From an uncultured Alphaproteobacteria bacterium (GTDB lineage Bacteria > Pseudomonadota > Alphaproteobacteria > HIMB59 > GCA-002718135), in assembly GCA_902576125.1 (NCBI GenBank), contig CACGUF010000011.1, positions 1-40,944 of the forward strand: a stretch of DNA of 40,944 nt, in the 5' to 3' direction. Positions within the stretch are counted from its first letter, which is position 1; each line of letters starts with the position of its first letter. A program made the translations under genes and the position numbers. This document shows positions 8,387 to 17,435 of the stretch, piece by piece. The notes below the pieces were generated by a model. That model did not search any database and was not told the origin of the DNA. It saw only the letters and a program-made list of their open reading frames with translations.

Positions 8387-9238
8387 TTACAAACTTACTT
8401 TGTAAATTTTTTGAGCATTTCCGTTGCCAATTGCAAGTGCTTCATCTTTAGATAGAGATGAAAGTATATTTCTTGTAACAGAAATCCATTCTTGAATTCC
8501 TTTCCCAAGGTTTACAACAGGCCAATCGCTCCCCCAAACCATTTTATTTGGGCCAAAACATTCCAAAACATGGTCAACATAAGGTTGAATAGTTTCTTGT
8601 GAAGAAGTTCCAGGAGCACAATAAGCCATTAATCCAGACAGTTTACATGTAACATTAGGTAACTCTGATAATTTTTTTATATCTTTACTCCACTGATCTA
8701 TCTCACCAGCAGCTATTGATGGCACACCACAATGATTTAAAACTAAATTTGTTTCATCACAATTTTTTGCTAAATCATAAGCTATCGATAATTGTGAAGG
8801 AAGATAACAAATATCAAACGGCTTTCCAGCTTGGCCAATTTTCTTAATATTGTTAATAAATGTCTGCGCTTGAGAAGTCTCATCAGGCATAACATGCAAA
8901 ATACGTCTGTAACCTGCCGCATTCATCTCAAGGGTTTTTTCAAACCAACTATTAAATTCATTATCATCTTCAGGTCTAATAGAAACAATTAACCCTTTGA
9001 TATTATTATTGGCATCTTCGGCTAAGTCTTGAACATATTTAGCCTCACTTTGATAATCAGGATCATCAACTCCTGTTTCCATAAATAGCGTTCCCCCTAT
9101 TCCTTGGTCTTCTGTAAGCTTTAAATAATCTCCAACAGTAAAATTATCTTCTGCAAGTGGTGGTATATCTTTCGCCCAGCTATAGGCAGCGACATCTCGG
9201 TAAACTAAATGTTGGTGTGTATCTAATAATTTGATCAT
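8387..9238 (-). CDS. Amidohydrolase-family sugar lactonase (COG3618, L-rhamnono/L-fucono-lactonase-like)
   Basis: A 283-residue TIM-barrel hydrolase of the Amidohydrolase_2 family. The metal-binding His-x-His is at residues 8 and 10 (DTHQHLV), another metal/substrate His is in LNHCGVP, and the catalytic Asp is in VWGSDWPV near the C-terminus. Members of COG3618 open sugar 1,4- or 1,5-lactones in the oxidative L-fucose and L-rhamnose pathways. This would feed the nearby L-rhamnonate dehydratase. It is convergent with the sugar permease gene. The exact lactone is inferred from context; a 2-pyrone-dicarboxylate lactonase-like role is less likely here. Confidence 0.8.
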   Translation of the reverse strand: MIKLLDTHQHLVYRDVAAYSWAKDIPPLAEDNFTVGDYLKLTEDQGIGGTLFMETGVDDPDYQSEAKYVQDLAEDANNNIKGLIVSIRPEDDNEFNSWFEKTLEMNAAGYRRILHVMPDETSQAQTFINNIKKIGQAGKPFDICYLPSQLSIAYDLAKNCDETNLVLNHCGVPSIAAGEIDQWSKDIKKLSELPNVTCKLSGLMAYCAPGTSSQETIQPYVDHVLECFGPNKMVWGSDWPVVNLGKGIQEWISVTRNILSSLSKDEALAIGNGNAQKIYKVSL

Positions 9239-9323
9239 ATATTTATTCTAACATAAATTTTTTTTGTGTAAAGATTATGTATAAGGAGTAATATTATAAA
9301 TATATTAAATAATATCAATTTTT

Positions 9324-10307
9324 ATGAAAATTCTTTTAACAGGAGGAGCTGGATATATAGGAAGTCATGTTTTACTATCTATTGTAGAAAATAAACATGA
9401 GGTAATTGTAATTGATGACCTTTCCACAGGGAACAAAAAACTTATTCCTAAGAATATTAAATTAATTAATACAAATATTAATAATTCAGAGAAAATTTCC
9501 AAATTATTAGTGGAAGAAAATTTTGATCTACTTCTTCATTTTGCTGGTTTTATTCAGGTGGAGGAGTCAGTTCAAAATCCTGAAAAATATTTTAAAAATA
9601 ATACTGATAACGCAATTGAACTTTTTGAAACTTGCTACAAACATAATTTACAAAATATTATATTTTCTTCAACAGCAGCGGCTTATGGAAACCCTAGCAA
9701 TAATGAATCCATAAGAGAAAATGAAACTCTTACCCCTCTTAATCCTTATGGAGAATCAAAAGTTAAAACAGAAGAATATTTGTTAAACAACAAAGATAAA
9801 TTTAACTCGATTATATTAAGATACTTTAATGTTGCTGGCGCTGATCCTAAATTAAGGTCAGGACTTATTTCAAATGATCCAACACACTTAATTAAGATTC
9901 TAAGTGAAGTTGCGGTTGGAAAAAGAGAAAAAATTTCCATATACGGAAATGATTATAATACTGAAGATGGGACAGCAATTAGAGATTATATTCACGTTAG
10001 TGATCTAGCAAGTATTCATTTAGAGGCAGCAAAATATTTATTAGAAAATCAAATTAGCAATATATTCAATTGTGGGTATGGAAAAGGCTACTCAGTATTA
10101 GAAGTAATCAATGTTGCTAAAAAAATATATGGAGAAAAAATAAAATTCGAATATGATAATAGACGGCCAGGAGATGCAGAAAAGTTAATTTCTAATGTTG
10201 ATAAACTTCATCAACATATAAATTGGAAACCAAAATTTGATAATTTAGATTTAATCATTCAAACTGCTGTTGAGTGGGAAAAAAAAATAAATGAAAAAAA
10301 TATATAA
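9324..10307 (+). CDS. galE: UDP-glucose 4-epimerase
   Basis: A 327-residue extended SDR with GGAGYIGSH at residues 7-15, Ser116/Thr117 in FSSTAAAYG, and catalytic Tyr142 and Lys146 in NPYGESK. The downstream segments RYFNVAGADP, RDYIHVSDLA and RRPGDAE are GalE hallmarks. It interconverts UDP-galactose and UDP-glucose in the cytoplasm. An AAGGAG run occurs 36 bases upstream of the ATG, too far to act as its Shine-Dalgarno. The gene overlaps galT by 17 bases, giving a galE-galT pair of the Leloir pathway; galK and a mutarotase are not in the window. Confidence 0.95.
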   Translation: MKILLTGGAGYIGSHVLLSIVENKHEVIVIDDLSTGNKKLIPKNIKLINTNINNSEKISKLLVEENFDLLLHFAGFIQVEESVQNPEKYFKNNTDNAIELFETCYKHNLQNIIFSSTAAAYGNPSNNESIRENETLTPLNPYGESKVKTEEYLLNNKDKFNSIILRYFNVAGADPKLRSGLISNDPTHLIKILSEVAVGKREKISIYGNDYNTEDGTAIRDYIHVSDLASIHLEAAKYLLENQISNIFNCGYGKGYSVLEVINVAKKIYGEKIKFEYDNRRPGDAEKLISNVDKLHQHINWKPKFDNLDLIIQTAVEWEKKINEKNI

Positions 10308-11340
10308 AAGAGAATTTGAAAGAAAAGATAAAAGACATTTACTTCTTTTTGGTTATGAGGAGCATAAAGAAATAGCTTCTGTAGAACTAGGAATTACTCC
10401 TTTACCTAGTCCACATATGAGGTGGAATCCTGCAAGACAAGAATGGGTAACTTATTCTGAAACCAGAAAAGTAAGAACCTCTTTTCCACCAGAAGAATAT
10501 TGCCCTTTGTGTCCTGGTGCAGAATTAAATTTTGCAACTGAAATACCGTTTAACAATTTTGAAGTTGCCATTTTTCCAAATAGATGGGCCAGTTTTAATA
10601 CTAATAATGATCAAATATCTATTGATGGCTTAAGCACAAAACCCTCAAATGGAGAATGTGAAGTAGTGGTTTATTCTTCTAAACACTTAGATACAATTGC
10701 TCAGATGCCATTAAGCAGAATAGAGCTTTTATTTAATGCTTGGTCAGATCGTTACATCAAACTACTAGAAAGAGATGATATTCAATATGTAATGCCTTTT
10801 GAAAATAGAGGGGTAGAATGTGGTGTTACGCTTCATCATCCACATGGACAAATTTATGCCTATCCTTTTATTCCTCCAGTAATTAAAAAAGAAATAGAAG
10901 CATTTAATAAAGAGAATTTTATTAAAAAATTAATGAAAGATTTAGAAAAAAATTATTTTGTTTATCAAGATGATCATGTCATTGCTGCTGTACCACCATT
11001 TGCAAGATACGCTTATGAGATATGGATAATTCCAAAAAGACAAATAGCAGGACCTTGGCAATTTACTGACCAAGAATATAATTCTTTTGCAGTTGCTCTT
11101 AAAAAAGTAGTTAAAGGATACGATAGTTTTTTAGGCAGAAGATGTCCATATATTATGGGATTGCATGCTGCTCCTAATTTAGAAGATGATAATTTTCATT
11201 TTCATATGGAATTTTATCCCCCTTTAAGACATGGTGATAAACCCAAAGTATTAGCTGGCTCAGAGTCAATGGCTGGGGTATTCATTATGGATGTTTTTCC
11301 TGAAGAGACTGCAATTGAGCTTAGAAAGTTTATGTCATGA
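10291..11340 (+). CDS. galT: Galactose-1-phosphate uridylyltransferase
   Basis: A 349-residue HIT-superfamily enzyme exchanging UMP between UDP-glucose and galactose 1-phosphate. Visible features are the zinc-binding Cys71/Cys74 in CPLCPG and the HHPHGQIYAYP active site, with His183 and the nucleophile His185 (equivalent to E. coli His164/His166) and Gln187. The C-terminal half has NFHFHMEFYPPL, the second metal/His motif. The start ATG lies within the end of galE (17-base overlap), so the two are coupled. Its last bases overlap sufE (ATGA). Confidence 0.93.
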   Translation: MKKIYKREFERKDKRHLLLFGYEEHKEIASVELGITPLPSPHMRWNPARQEWVTYSETRKVRTSFPPEEYCPLCPGAELNFATEIPFNNFEVAIFPNRWASFNTNNDQISIDGLSTKPSNGECEVVVYSSKHLDTIAQMPLSRIELLFNAWSDRYIKLLERDDIQYVMPFENRGVECGVTLHHPHGQIYAYPFIPPVIKKEIEAFNKENFIKKLMKDLEKNYFVYQDDHVIAAVPPFARYAYEIWIIPKRQIAGPWQFTDQEYNSFAVALKKVVKGYDSFLGRRCPYIMGLHAAPNLEDDNFHFHMEFYPPLRHGDKPKVLAGSESMAGVFIMDVFPEETAIELRKFMS

Positions 11341-11753
11341 AATCAATTGAAGAAAAAATTAATTTTTTTAAAGAAAATTTAAAATTATTTGATGATGATA
11401 TGGATAAATATAAATATCTTTTAGACCAAGCAAAAAATGCAAAACCCTTTCCCGAAGAATATAGACAAGATAGTTTTAAAGTCGATGGATGCCAGGCACA
11501 AGTGTGGCTGGTTCCATATATAGAACAAAACAAATTATGTTTTCATTCAGACTCTGATGCATTTATTTCAAAAGGAATGGTAACAATTCTCTGTGAGATT
11601 TATGGAGACAGAAATCCAGGTGAAATTGCAAAAGCAGACTTTGATCTTTTATCTTCATTACAACTAGATACCTTGCTAACGCCTGGAAGACGAAATGGTG
11701 TGTATTCAATGTTAATGAAAATTAAAGAGTATGGAAAAGTTTACAGTCAATAA
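11337..11753 (+). CDS. sufE: SufE-family cysteine desulfurase activator
   Basis: A 138-residue protein with the SufE signature FKVDGCQAQVWL. Cys52 matches the sulfur-accepting Cys51 of E. coli SufE. The later GMVTILCEIYGDRNP region and the C-terminal SLQLDTLLTPGRRNG segment also match. SufE takes sulfur from SufS and passes it to SufB for Fe-S cluster assembly. Its start overlaps the galT stop by 4 bases, an unusual partner, since the rest of the suf system is not in the window. Placement behind galT probably reflects genome compaction rather than a shared pathway. Confidence 0.92.
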   Translation: MKSIEEKINFFKENLKLFDDDMDKYKYLLDQAKNAKPFPEEYRQDSFKVDGCQAQVWLVPYIEQNKLCFHSDSDAFISKGMVTILCEIYGDRNPGEIAKADFDLLSSLQLDTLLTPGRRNGVYSMLMKIKEYGKVYSQ

Positions 11754-11785
11754 AATTAATTTAACTTAAAAATTTTATTCTCTTT

Positions 11786-11791
11786 TATAAT
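11786..11791 (+). promoter_or_regulatory. Possible -10 element upstream of malate synthase
   Basis: A consensus TATAAT hexamer sits 26 bases before the glcB ATG in the only non-coding gap (64 bases) ahead of the glcB operon. The best upstream partner, TTAACT at 11761-11766, is a weak -35 with a 19-base spacer. Chance matches are common at this base composition. Confidence 0.3.
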
Positions 11792-11817
11792 TTTTCCTAT
11801 ATCAGATTTTAATAAAT

Positions 11818-13974
11818 ATGATTCAAAAGAAAAATATTAAAATTAATGAAAAGCTCTATAATTTTATTAATAATAAAGCACTAAAAGGTATTGAGATTGA
11901 TGAGGAGATCTTTTGGAATGGATTTTCAGATATAGTAGATACTTACTATCCAAAAAATGTAGCTCTTTTAGAAAAGCGAAAGAATTTACAAAATCAAATC
12001 AACAATTGGCATAAAGAAAATAGATCTAGAGATACTGATCTTGATGAATACAAAAGTTTTTTAAAAAAAATAAATTATATTGTTGATGAAGGGCCTGATT
12101 TCAAAATTACAACATCAAATGTTGATGAAGAAATCTCAACAATTTGTGGTCCACAACTAGTAGTGCCTATCACAAATGCAAGATTTGCTATTAATGCAGT
12201 AAATGCTAGATGGGGCAGTTTATATGATGCGCTTTATGGAACAGATGCTTTGGGGGAAGTTCCAAAAGGAAATAGTTATGATCCTGAAAGAGGAAATAAG
12301 GTTGTTGAATTTGCTAAATCACATTTAGATAAATTTGCTCCACTAGAAAATATAAAATGGAGTGAAATTAATAAAATTGAATTGCAAGATAATAAAATTA
12401 TTTTAGGCAGTATAAAGGAAAATTCAGTAAATTTTGTAAATAAAAATCAGCTTGTAGGTTGGAAGTCTTCTAAAGACGATCAACTCCTAGAATTAATTTT
12501 ATTAAAAAACAATCTTCATTGCAGAATATTAATTAATGAAAATGATGTTATTGGAAAAAATGATCCTGCAAATATCTCGGATATATTGGTAGAGTCTGCA
12601 ATATCTAGTATTCTTGATTGTGAGGATAGTGTAGCAACTGTTGATGCTGATGATAAAATTTTAGCATACCAAAACTGGTTAGGTCTTACTAAAGGAGATT
12701 TAGAAGCTAAATTCGAAAAAAATAATAAACCTGTAAAGAGAGTATTAAATAAAGATATTATTTACAATTCTGCAGATCAAAAAGATCAAATATTAAAAGG
12801 GCGCTCTCTAATGCTTATTAGAAATGTAGGTCACTTGATGACAACACCTGCAATATTAACAAAAAATAATGATGAGATAGGCGAGGGTATAATGGATGCA
12901 ATTATAACAACACTCATTGCAACTCATGATTTTAAAAAATCAGAAAATAGAAATTCTAATTATAATTCTATTTACATTGTAAAACCAAAAATACATGGAC
13001 CTGAAGAAGTTGCATTTACTGATCAACTTTTTTCAGATATTGAAAAACTATTAGATTTACCAAATAGTACTATCAAAATAGGTATTATGGATGAAGAGAG
13101 AAGAACAAGTATAAATTTAAAGGAATGTATAAGGTCAGCACAATCAAGAGTGGCATTTATTAATACAGGATTTTTAGATAGAACTGGTGATGAAATTCAT
13201 ACCGCAATGCATGCAGGCTCTTTTATTAAAAAAGCTGATATGAAAAATGCTTCCTGGATATCATCATATGAAAAAAGAAATGTGAGCATTGGATTAGAAT
13301 GTGGATTAAAAGGTAAGGCTCAAATAGGTAAGGGCATGTGGGCAATGCCGGATTTAATGGGAGAAATGATGAAACAAAAAATTGGTCATCCTAGATCTGG
13401 AGCTAACTGTGCTTGGGTGCCAAGCCCAACTGCTGCTACACTTCATGCTCTTCATTATCACGAAGTAAATGTTAGAGAAATTCAGGAAGATATTCTTAAG
13501 TCTGGATCAACTGGAACGCTTAATGATTTATTAACTGTACCTTTATTAAGGGGAGAAAATTTATCAGAAGATGAAATTTCTAATGAGATAAAAAACAATA
13601 CTCAGAGCATTTTAGGATATGTTGTTCGCTGGATTGATCAAGGTATTGGTTGCTCAAAAGTTCCTGATATAAATAATATAGGTTTAATGGAAGATAGAGC
13701 TACATGTAGAATTTCATCTCAAGCTCTAGCAAATTGGTTAGAACACGGCATAGTATCCGAGGATCAAGTATTAAAGGCATTCGATAAAATGGCAAAGGTA
13801 GTTGATAAACAAAATGCAAATGATAAAAATTATATTCCTATGAGTGATAATAAAAACTCTATTGCTTTTAAAGCTGCGAAAGAACTTGTATTTGATGGAA
13901 TAAATCAACCTTCAGGTTATACAGAACCAATACTTCATAAAAGAAGATTAGAATTTAAATTAAAACATAATTAA
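11818..13974 (+). CDS. glcB: Malate synthase G
   Basis: A 718-residue cytoplasmic enzyme condensing glyoxylate with acetyl-CoA to malate. The length matches the G isoform (about 720 residues; the A form is about 530). Family segments run in order: CGPQLVVPITNARFAINAVNARWGSLYDALYGTD near residues 115-145, ILDCEDSVATVDADDK near 265-280 with acidic metal ligands, RSLMLIRNVGHLM near 325-340, GIMDEERRTS, and the C-terminal CRISSQALANWL. No isocitrate lyase is in the window. The aldehyde dehydrogenase starts within 20 bases after it, so the glyoxylate may come from the enzymes encoded downstream. The 64-base leader is too short for a glycine riboswitch, an element known upstream of malate synthase in SAR11. 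Confidence 0.95.
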   Translation: MIQKKNIKINEKLYNFINNKALKGIEIDEEIFWNGFSDIVDTYYPKNVALLEKRKNLQNQINNWHKENRSRDTDLDEYKSFLKKINYIVDEGPDFKITTSNVDEEISTICGPQLVVPITNARFAINAVNARWGSLYDALYGTDALGEVPKGNSYDPERGNKVVEFAKSHLDKFAPLENIKWSEINKIELQDNKIILGSIKENSVNFVNKNQLVGWKSSKDDQLLELILLKNNLHCRILINENDVIGKNDPANISDILVESAISSILDCEDSVATVDADDKILAYQNWLGLTKGDLEAKFEKNNKPVKRVLNKDIIYNSADQKDQILKGRSLMLIRNVGHLMTTPAILTKNNDEIGEGIMDAIITTLIATHDFKKSENRNSNYNSIYIVKPKIHGPEEVAFTDQLFSDIEKLLDLPNSTIKIGIMDEERRTSINLKECIRSAQSRVAFINTGFLDRTGDEIHTAMHAGSFIKKADMKNASWISSYEKRNVSIGLECGLKGKAQIGKGMWAMPDLMGEMMKQKIGHPRSGANCAWVPSPTAATLHALHYHEVNVREIQEDILKSGSTGTLNDLLTVPLLRGENLSEDEISNEIKNNTQSILGYVVRWIDQGIGCSKVPDINNIGLMEDRATCRISSQALANWLEHGIVSEDQVLKAFDKMAKVVDKQNANDKNYIPMSDNKNSIAFKAAKELVFDGINQPSGYTEPILHKRRLEFKLKHN

Positions 13975-13992
13975 GTTAAAATATTGAAAGAT

Positions 13993-15426
13993 ATGATCCA
14001 AGAAAAAAAAGATTTTTATATTGATGGTAAATGGGTAAAATCAAAAAAACCAAATGATTTTGAAGTAATTGATCCATCAAATGAAGAAATTTGTGCGATT
14101 ATTTCTCTAGGATCAGAAGCGGATACAAATCTTGCTGTTGAAGCTGCCAAAAAATCTTTTTTACCTTGGTGGAATACATCAAAAGACAAAAAGCTTGAAC
14201 TACTTAATAATTTATTAGAGATTTACGTAAAGAGATCATCAGAAATGGCCGAAGCAATTTCTCTAGAAATGGGCGCACCAAAAGATTGGTCTATTAACGA
14301 ACAAAGTCAATCTGGAGAAGATCATATAAAAACGTTTATAAATAAATTTAAAAATTTTGAGTTTGAAAATTATTTGGATGAAGAAAAAGGAAATTACATT
14401 TCTTATGAGCCAATTGGTGTTTGTGCTTTAATCACACCTTGGAATTGGCCTATTAATCAGATTGCTTTAAAAGTTTTACCTGCACTTGCAGCTGGATGCA
14501 CAATGATATTAAAACCCTCTGAAATTGCCCCGTTATCTGCGATATTGTTTACCGAAATGATTCATGAGGCAGGTTTTCCAAAAGGTGTCTTTAATCTAGT
14601 AAATGGTGATGGGCCTGGTGTGGGAACACAATTATCAAGCCACCCTGATATTGATATGGTATCCTTTACAGGTTCTACTCGTGCTGGAAAATTAATAACC
14701 AAAAATGCTGCGGATACAATTAAAAGAGTATCTCTAGAGCTAGGAGGCAAAGGAGCAAATATTGTTTTTGCAGATGCTGATGAAAAGGCGGTTAGAAGAG
14801 GAGTAAGAAGAGTCTTTAATAATTCTGGTCAAAGTTGCAATGCACCAACACGGCTTCTTGTTGAGAAATCAATTTATGAGAGATCGGTAAAAGAAGCAAT
14901 TGAAGTTGCAGAAAAAACAGATGTTGATGTGGCCAATAAACAAGGCCGTCATATCGGTCCAGTAGTTTCAAAAGTACAGTATGATAAAATTCAAAATCTA
15001 ATTCATGAAGGGATTAAGGAGGGAGCTAAGCTAGTGGCAGGTGGACCTGACAGACCTACTCATTTAAATAAAGGATATTTTGTAAAACCAACTGTATTTG
15101 CAGATGTAGATAATGAAATGACGATAGCGAAAGAAGAAATCTTTGGGCCTGTTGTGTCAATAATTCCTTTTTCAACTGAAGAAGAAGCTATAAAAATTTC
15201 TAATGATACTGCTTATGGATTAACTAACTATATTCAAACTAATGATACTGATAAAGCTCACAGAGTTGCTAGACAACTGCGCTCTGGAATGGTGGAAATT
15301 AATGGTGCAGGTTTTGCTGATGGATCGCCATTTGGTGGATACAAACAATCAGGTAATGGCCGTGAAGGTGGTAAATGGGGAATTGAAGAATTTTTAGAAG
15401 TAAAATCTATTAGTGGATGGAAATAA
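13993..15426 (+). CDS. Aldehyde dehydrogenase (NAD(P)+-dependent)
   Basis: An ALDH-superfamily enzyme of 477 residues from the ATG at 13993; a TTG at 13984 would add three residues but has no better ribosome site. It has ITPWNWP with the catalytic Asn, GSTRAGK in the cofactor site, the general-base Glu249 in LELGGKGAN and the nucleophile Cys282 in NSGQSCNAPTR (numbered from this ATG). The C-terminal PFGGYKQSGNGREGG is family-typical. It overlaps the dioxygenase gene by 10 bases and follows malate synthase by 18. An aldehyde released by the dioxygenase is a plausible substrate, but this is inference. Confidence 0.92.
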   Translation: MIQEKKDFYIDGKWVKSKKPNDFEVIDPSNEEICAIISLGSEADTNLAVEAAKKSFLPWWNTSKDKKLELLNNLLEIYVKRSSEMAEAISLEMGAPKDWSINEQSQSGEDHIKTFINKFKNFEFENYLDEEKGNYISYEPIGVCALITPWNWPINQIALKVLPALAAGCTMILKPSEIAPLSAILFTEMIHEAGFPKGVFNLVNGDGPGVGTQLSSHPDIDMVSFTGSTRAGKLITKNAADTIKRVSLELGGKGANIVFADADEKAVRRGVRRVFNNSGQSCNAPTRLLVEKSIYERSVKEAIEVAEKTDVDVANKQGRHIGPVVSKVQYDKIQNLIHEGIKEGAKLVAGGPDRPTHLNKGYFVKPTVFADVDNEMTIAKEEIFGPVVSIIPFSTEEEAIKISNDTAYGLTNYIQTNDTDKAHRVARQLRSGMVEINGAGFADGSPFGGYKQSGNGREGGKWGIEEFLEVKSISGWK

Positions 15427-16280
15427 ATATAACTTTGTCAAATTTGCAAATAAATAAATTAACACCAAATATTGGGGCGGAAATTATATGTAAAAATGTA
15501 TTTGATAATTTATCTTCAAAAATTTGTGATGAAATTTATAAAAGCCTAATTGAAAACAAAGTAATTTTTTTTCGTGATCAAAAAATTTCACCCACGCAAC
15601 ATATAAACTTTGCAAAAAGCTTCGGTGAAATAGACCCCCCTCACCCAGTCTATCCTCATGTAGATCAATTTCCTGAAATTGTTCTATTAGAAAATGATGA
15701 AAAAAAACCCCCAGATACAGATGAGTGGCATACTGATCTTACATTTAAACCTAACCCTCCTTTTGCATCAATTTTGTATAGTAAAATTATTCCACAATAT
15801 GGTGGTGACACTCTTTGGACTTGCTTGTCATCAATATATGAAGCCTTGCCTATCGAATTAAAAAAATATTTAAACACTCTAAAAGCAGTACATGATATGG
15901 GAGCCTTTAGAAATAATTATACAAAAAATGAACCAATTGGAGCTGCGCATAAACTTAATCAAGGACATCAAAAATTTGGCAGTTCAATTCATCCATTAAT
16001 AAAAACACATCCTATAACAAACAAAAATTACATTTATATTAATCCTAGTTTTACTCATCATATCGTTGGCATGAATGCTACAGATTCAAGTAATTTATTA
16101 AATTATCTTTTTGGTTTTATGAACAAACCAGAGTTTCAAATACGCTTCAAATGGACCGAGGATACTATAGCTATGTGGGACAATAGATGTACAATGCATT
16201 ATGCAATTGGAGATTATATGCCCCATAAACGTAAAATGCACCGAGTTACTGTATTGAATGATAAAAGAGAGAAAAAATGA
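15417..16280 (+). CDS. TauD/TfdA-family Fe(II)/2-oxoglutarate dioxygenase
   Basis: A 287-residue dioxygenase with the full facial triad: His105 and Asp107 in WHTDLTF and His261 in MWDNRCTMHYA, plus the 2-oxoglutarate-binding Arg276 in KMHRVTV. These correspond to His99, Asp101, His255 and Arg270 of E. coli TauD. The family hydroxylates a carbon next to S, N or O, usually breaking the molecule into an aldehyde and a smaller acid or amine. The start lies inside the aldehyde dehydrogenase gene and the stop overlaps the ArgE-like gene (ATGA), so all three are translationally coupled. Substrate unknown; taurine is not specifically supported. Confidence 0.9.
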   Translation: MEINITLSNLQINKLTPNIGAEIICKNVFDNLSSKICDEIYKSLIENKVIFFRDQKISPTQHINFAKSFGEIDPPHPVYPHVDQFPEIVLLENDEKKPPDTDEWHTDLTFKPNPPFASILYSKIIPQYGGDTLWTCLSSIYEALPIELKKYLNTLKAVHDMGAFRNNYTKNEPIGAAHKLNQGHQKFGSSIHPLIKTHPITNKNYIYINPSFTHHIVGMNATDSSNLLNYLFGFMNKPEFQIRFKWTEDTIAMWDNRCTMHYAIGDYMPHKRKMHRVTVLNDKREKK

Positions 16281-17431
16281 ATTCCTTTCAAATTTTAGAA
16301 AAACTAATTTCTTTTGATACTGTTAGTTCAAATTCAAATTTACAGCTCATATCTTATTGTGAGAAACTTTTAAAAGATGCTGGAGCAGAAATTACGCTTA
16401 TATCAAATAAAGAAAAAACAAAAGCTAATCTCTTTGCAACTATTGGACCTGTCGATCAACCAGGAATAATTTTATCAGGTCACACTGATGTTGTTCCAGT
16501 AACAAATCAAAAATGGAAAACTAATCCATTTAAGCTAACAGAAATTGATAATAAATTATATGGAAGGGGTACTGCTGATATGAAAAGTTTTGTGGCTTGT
16601 GCATTAAATGCGGCTTCAAAAGCGTCTTCAATGAATTTAAAAATCCCTCTCCATTTTTCTTTTTCATATGATGAGGAAATAGGGTGTATAGGTGTAAGAT
16701 CATTGATAGAAATGTTAAAATCTTCTTCAATTAATCCTCTTTTTTGTATTGTTGGAGAACCAACATCAATGCAAGTAATGTCAGGTCATAAAGGTAAAGT
16801 TAATGCTTTAGTTTCGATAAAAGGAAAAGAAGCTCACTCAGCTTTAACAACAAAAGGATTAAATTCTATCTACATAGCTAGTGAATTCATACAAGGGATT
16901 CAAAATATACAAACTAACTTAATAAATAACTCAACTCACGATAATGATTTTGAGGTTCCTTTCACAACTTTACAAGTTGGTAAAATTGAAGGAGGAGTCG
17001 CGGTAAATATTGTTCCAAGTTCCTCAAGTCTATTATTTGAAATAAGAAGTTTGCATAGTGATGATCCAAATTTAATATTAAAAGATATAGAAAATTTATC
17101 TGAGAAAATTGTAAAATCTCATATTGATAAATTTCCTGATACTGCAATTGAAATTAAAGTAACAAGTCAATACCCGGCACTAAATACAATGAAAAATTCA
17201 GATGTAATAAGTTTTTTAAATGGATTAACTGGAAGCAATAGTGTTCAAAAAGTTTCATTTGGAACTGAAGGTGGTCTTTTTAGTAAAGAATTAAAAATTG
17301 AAACAGCAATCTGTGGTCCTGGATCAATGAATCAAGGTCATAAACCTAACGAATATATTGAAAAAGCACAGATCAATTTATGTGACCAAATGTTAGAAAA
17401 TTTATTAGATAAATTAGAAACAGGATTATAA
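16277..17431 (+). CDS. ArgE/M20-family deacetylase (acetylornithine deacetylase-like)
   Basis: A 384-residue M20 metallohydrolase. Metal and catalytic residues are visible: His69 and Asp71 in SGHTDVVP, Asp101 in GRGTADMK, and Glu133-Glu134 in YDEEIGC. The dimerisation domain segment GHKGKVNALVSIKGKEAHS and the C-terminal GPGSMNQGHKPNEYI match ArgE. ArgE cleaves N2-acetylornithine in arginine synthesis. Here it is coupled by a 4-base overlap to a dioxygenase, so it may instead cleave another N-acyl amino acid in a catabolic operon. It converges with the acetylpolyamine amidohydrolase gene, leaving only 4 bases between. Confidence 0.85.
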   Translation: MNSFQILEKLISFDTVSSNSNLQLISYCEKLLKDAGAEITLISNKEKTKANLFATIGPVDQPGIILSGHTDVVPVTNQKWKTNPFKLTEIDNKLYGRGTADMKSFVACALNAASKASSMNLKIPLHFSFSYDEEIGCIGVRSLIEMLKSSSINPLFCIVGEPTSMQVMSGHKGKVNALVSIKGKEAHSALTTKGLNSIYIASEFIQGIQNIQTNLINNSTHDNDFEVPFTTLQVGKIEGGVAVNIVPSSSSLLFEIRSLHSDDPNLILKDIENLSEKIVKSHIDKFPDTAIEIKVTSQYPALNTMKNSDVISFLNGLTGSNSVQKVSFGTEGGLFSKELKIETAICGPGSMNQGHKPNEYIEKAQINLCDQMLENLLDKLETGL

Positions 17432-17435
17432 AAAC

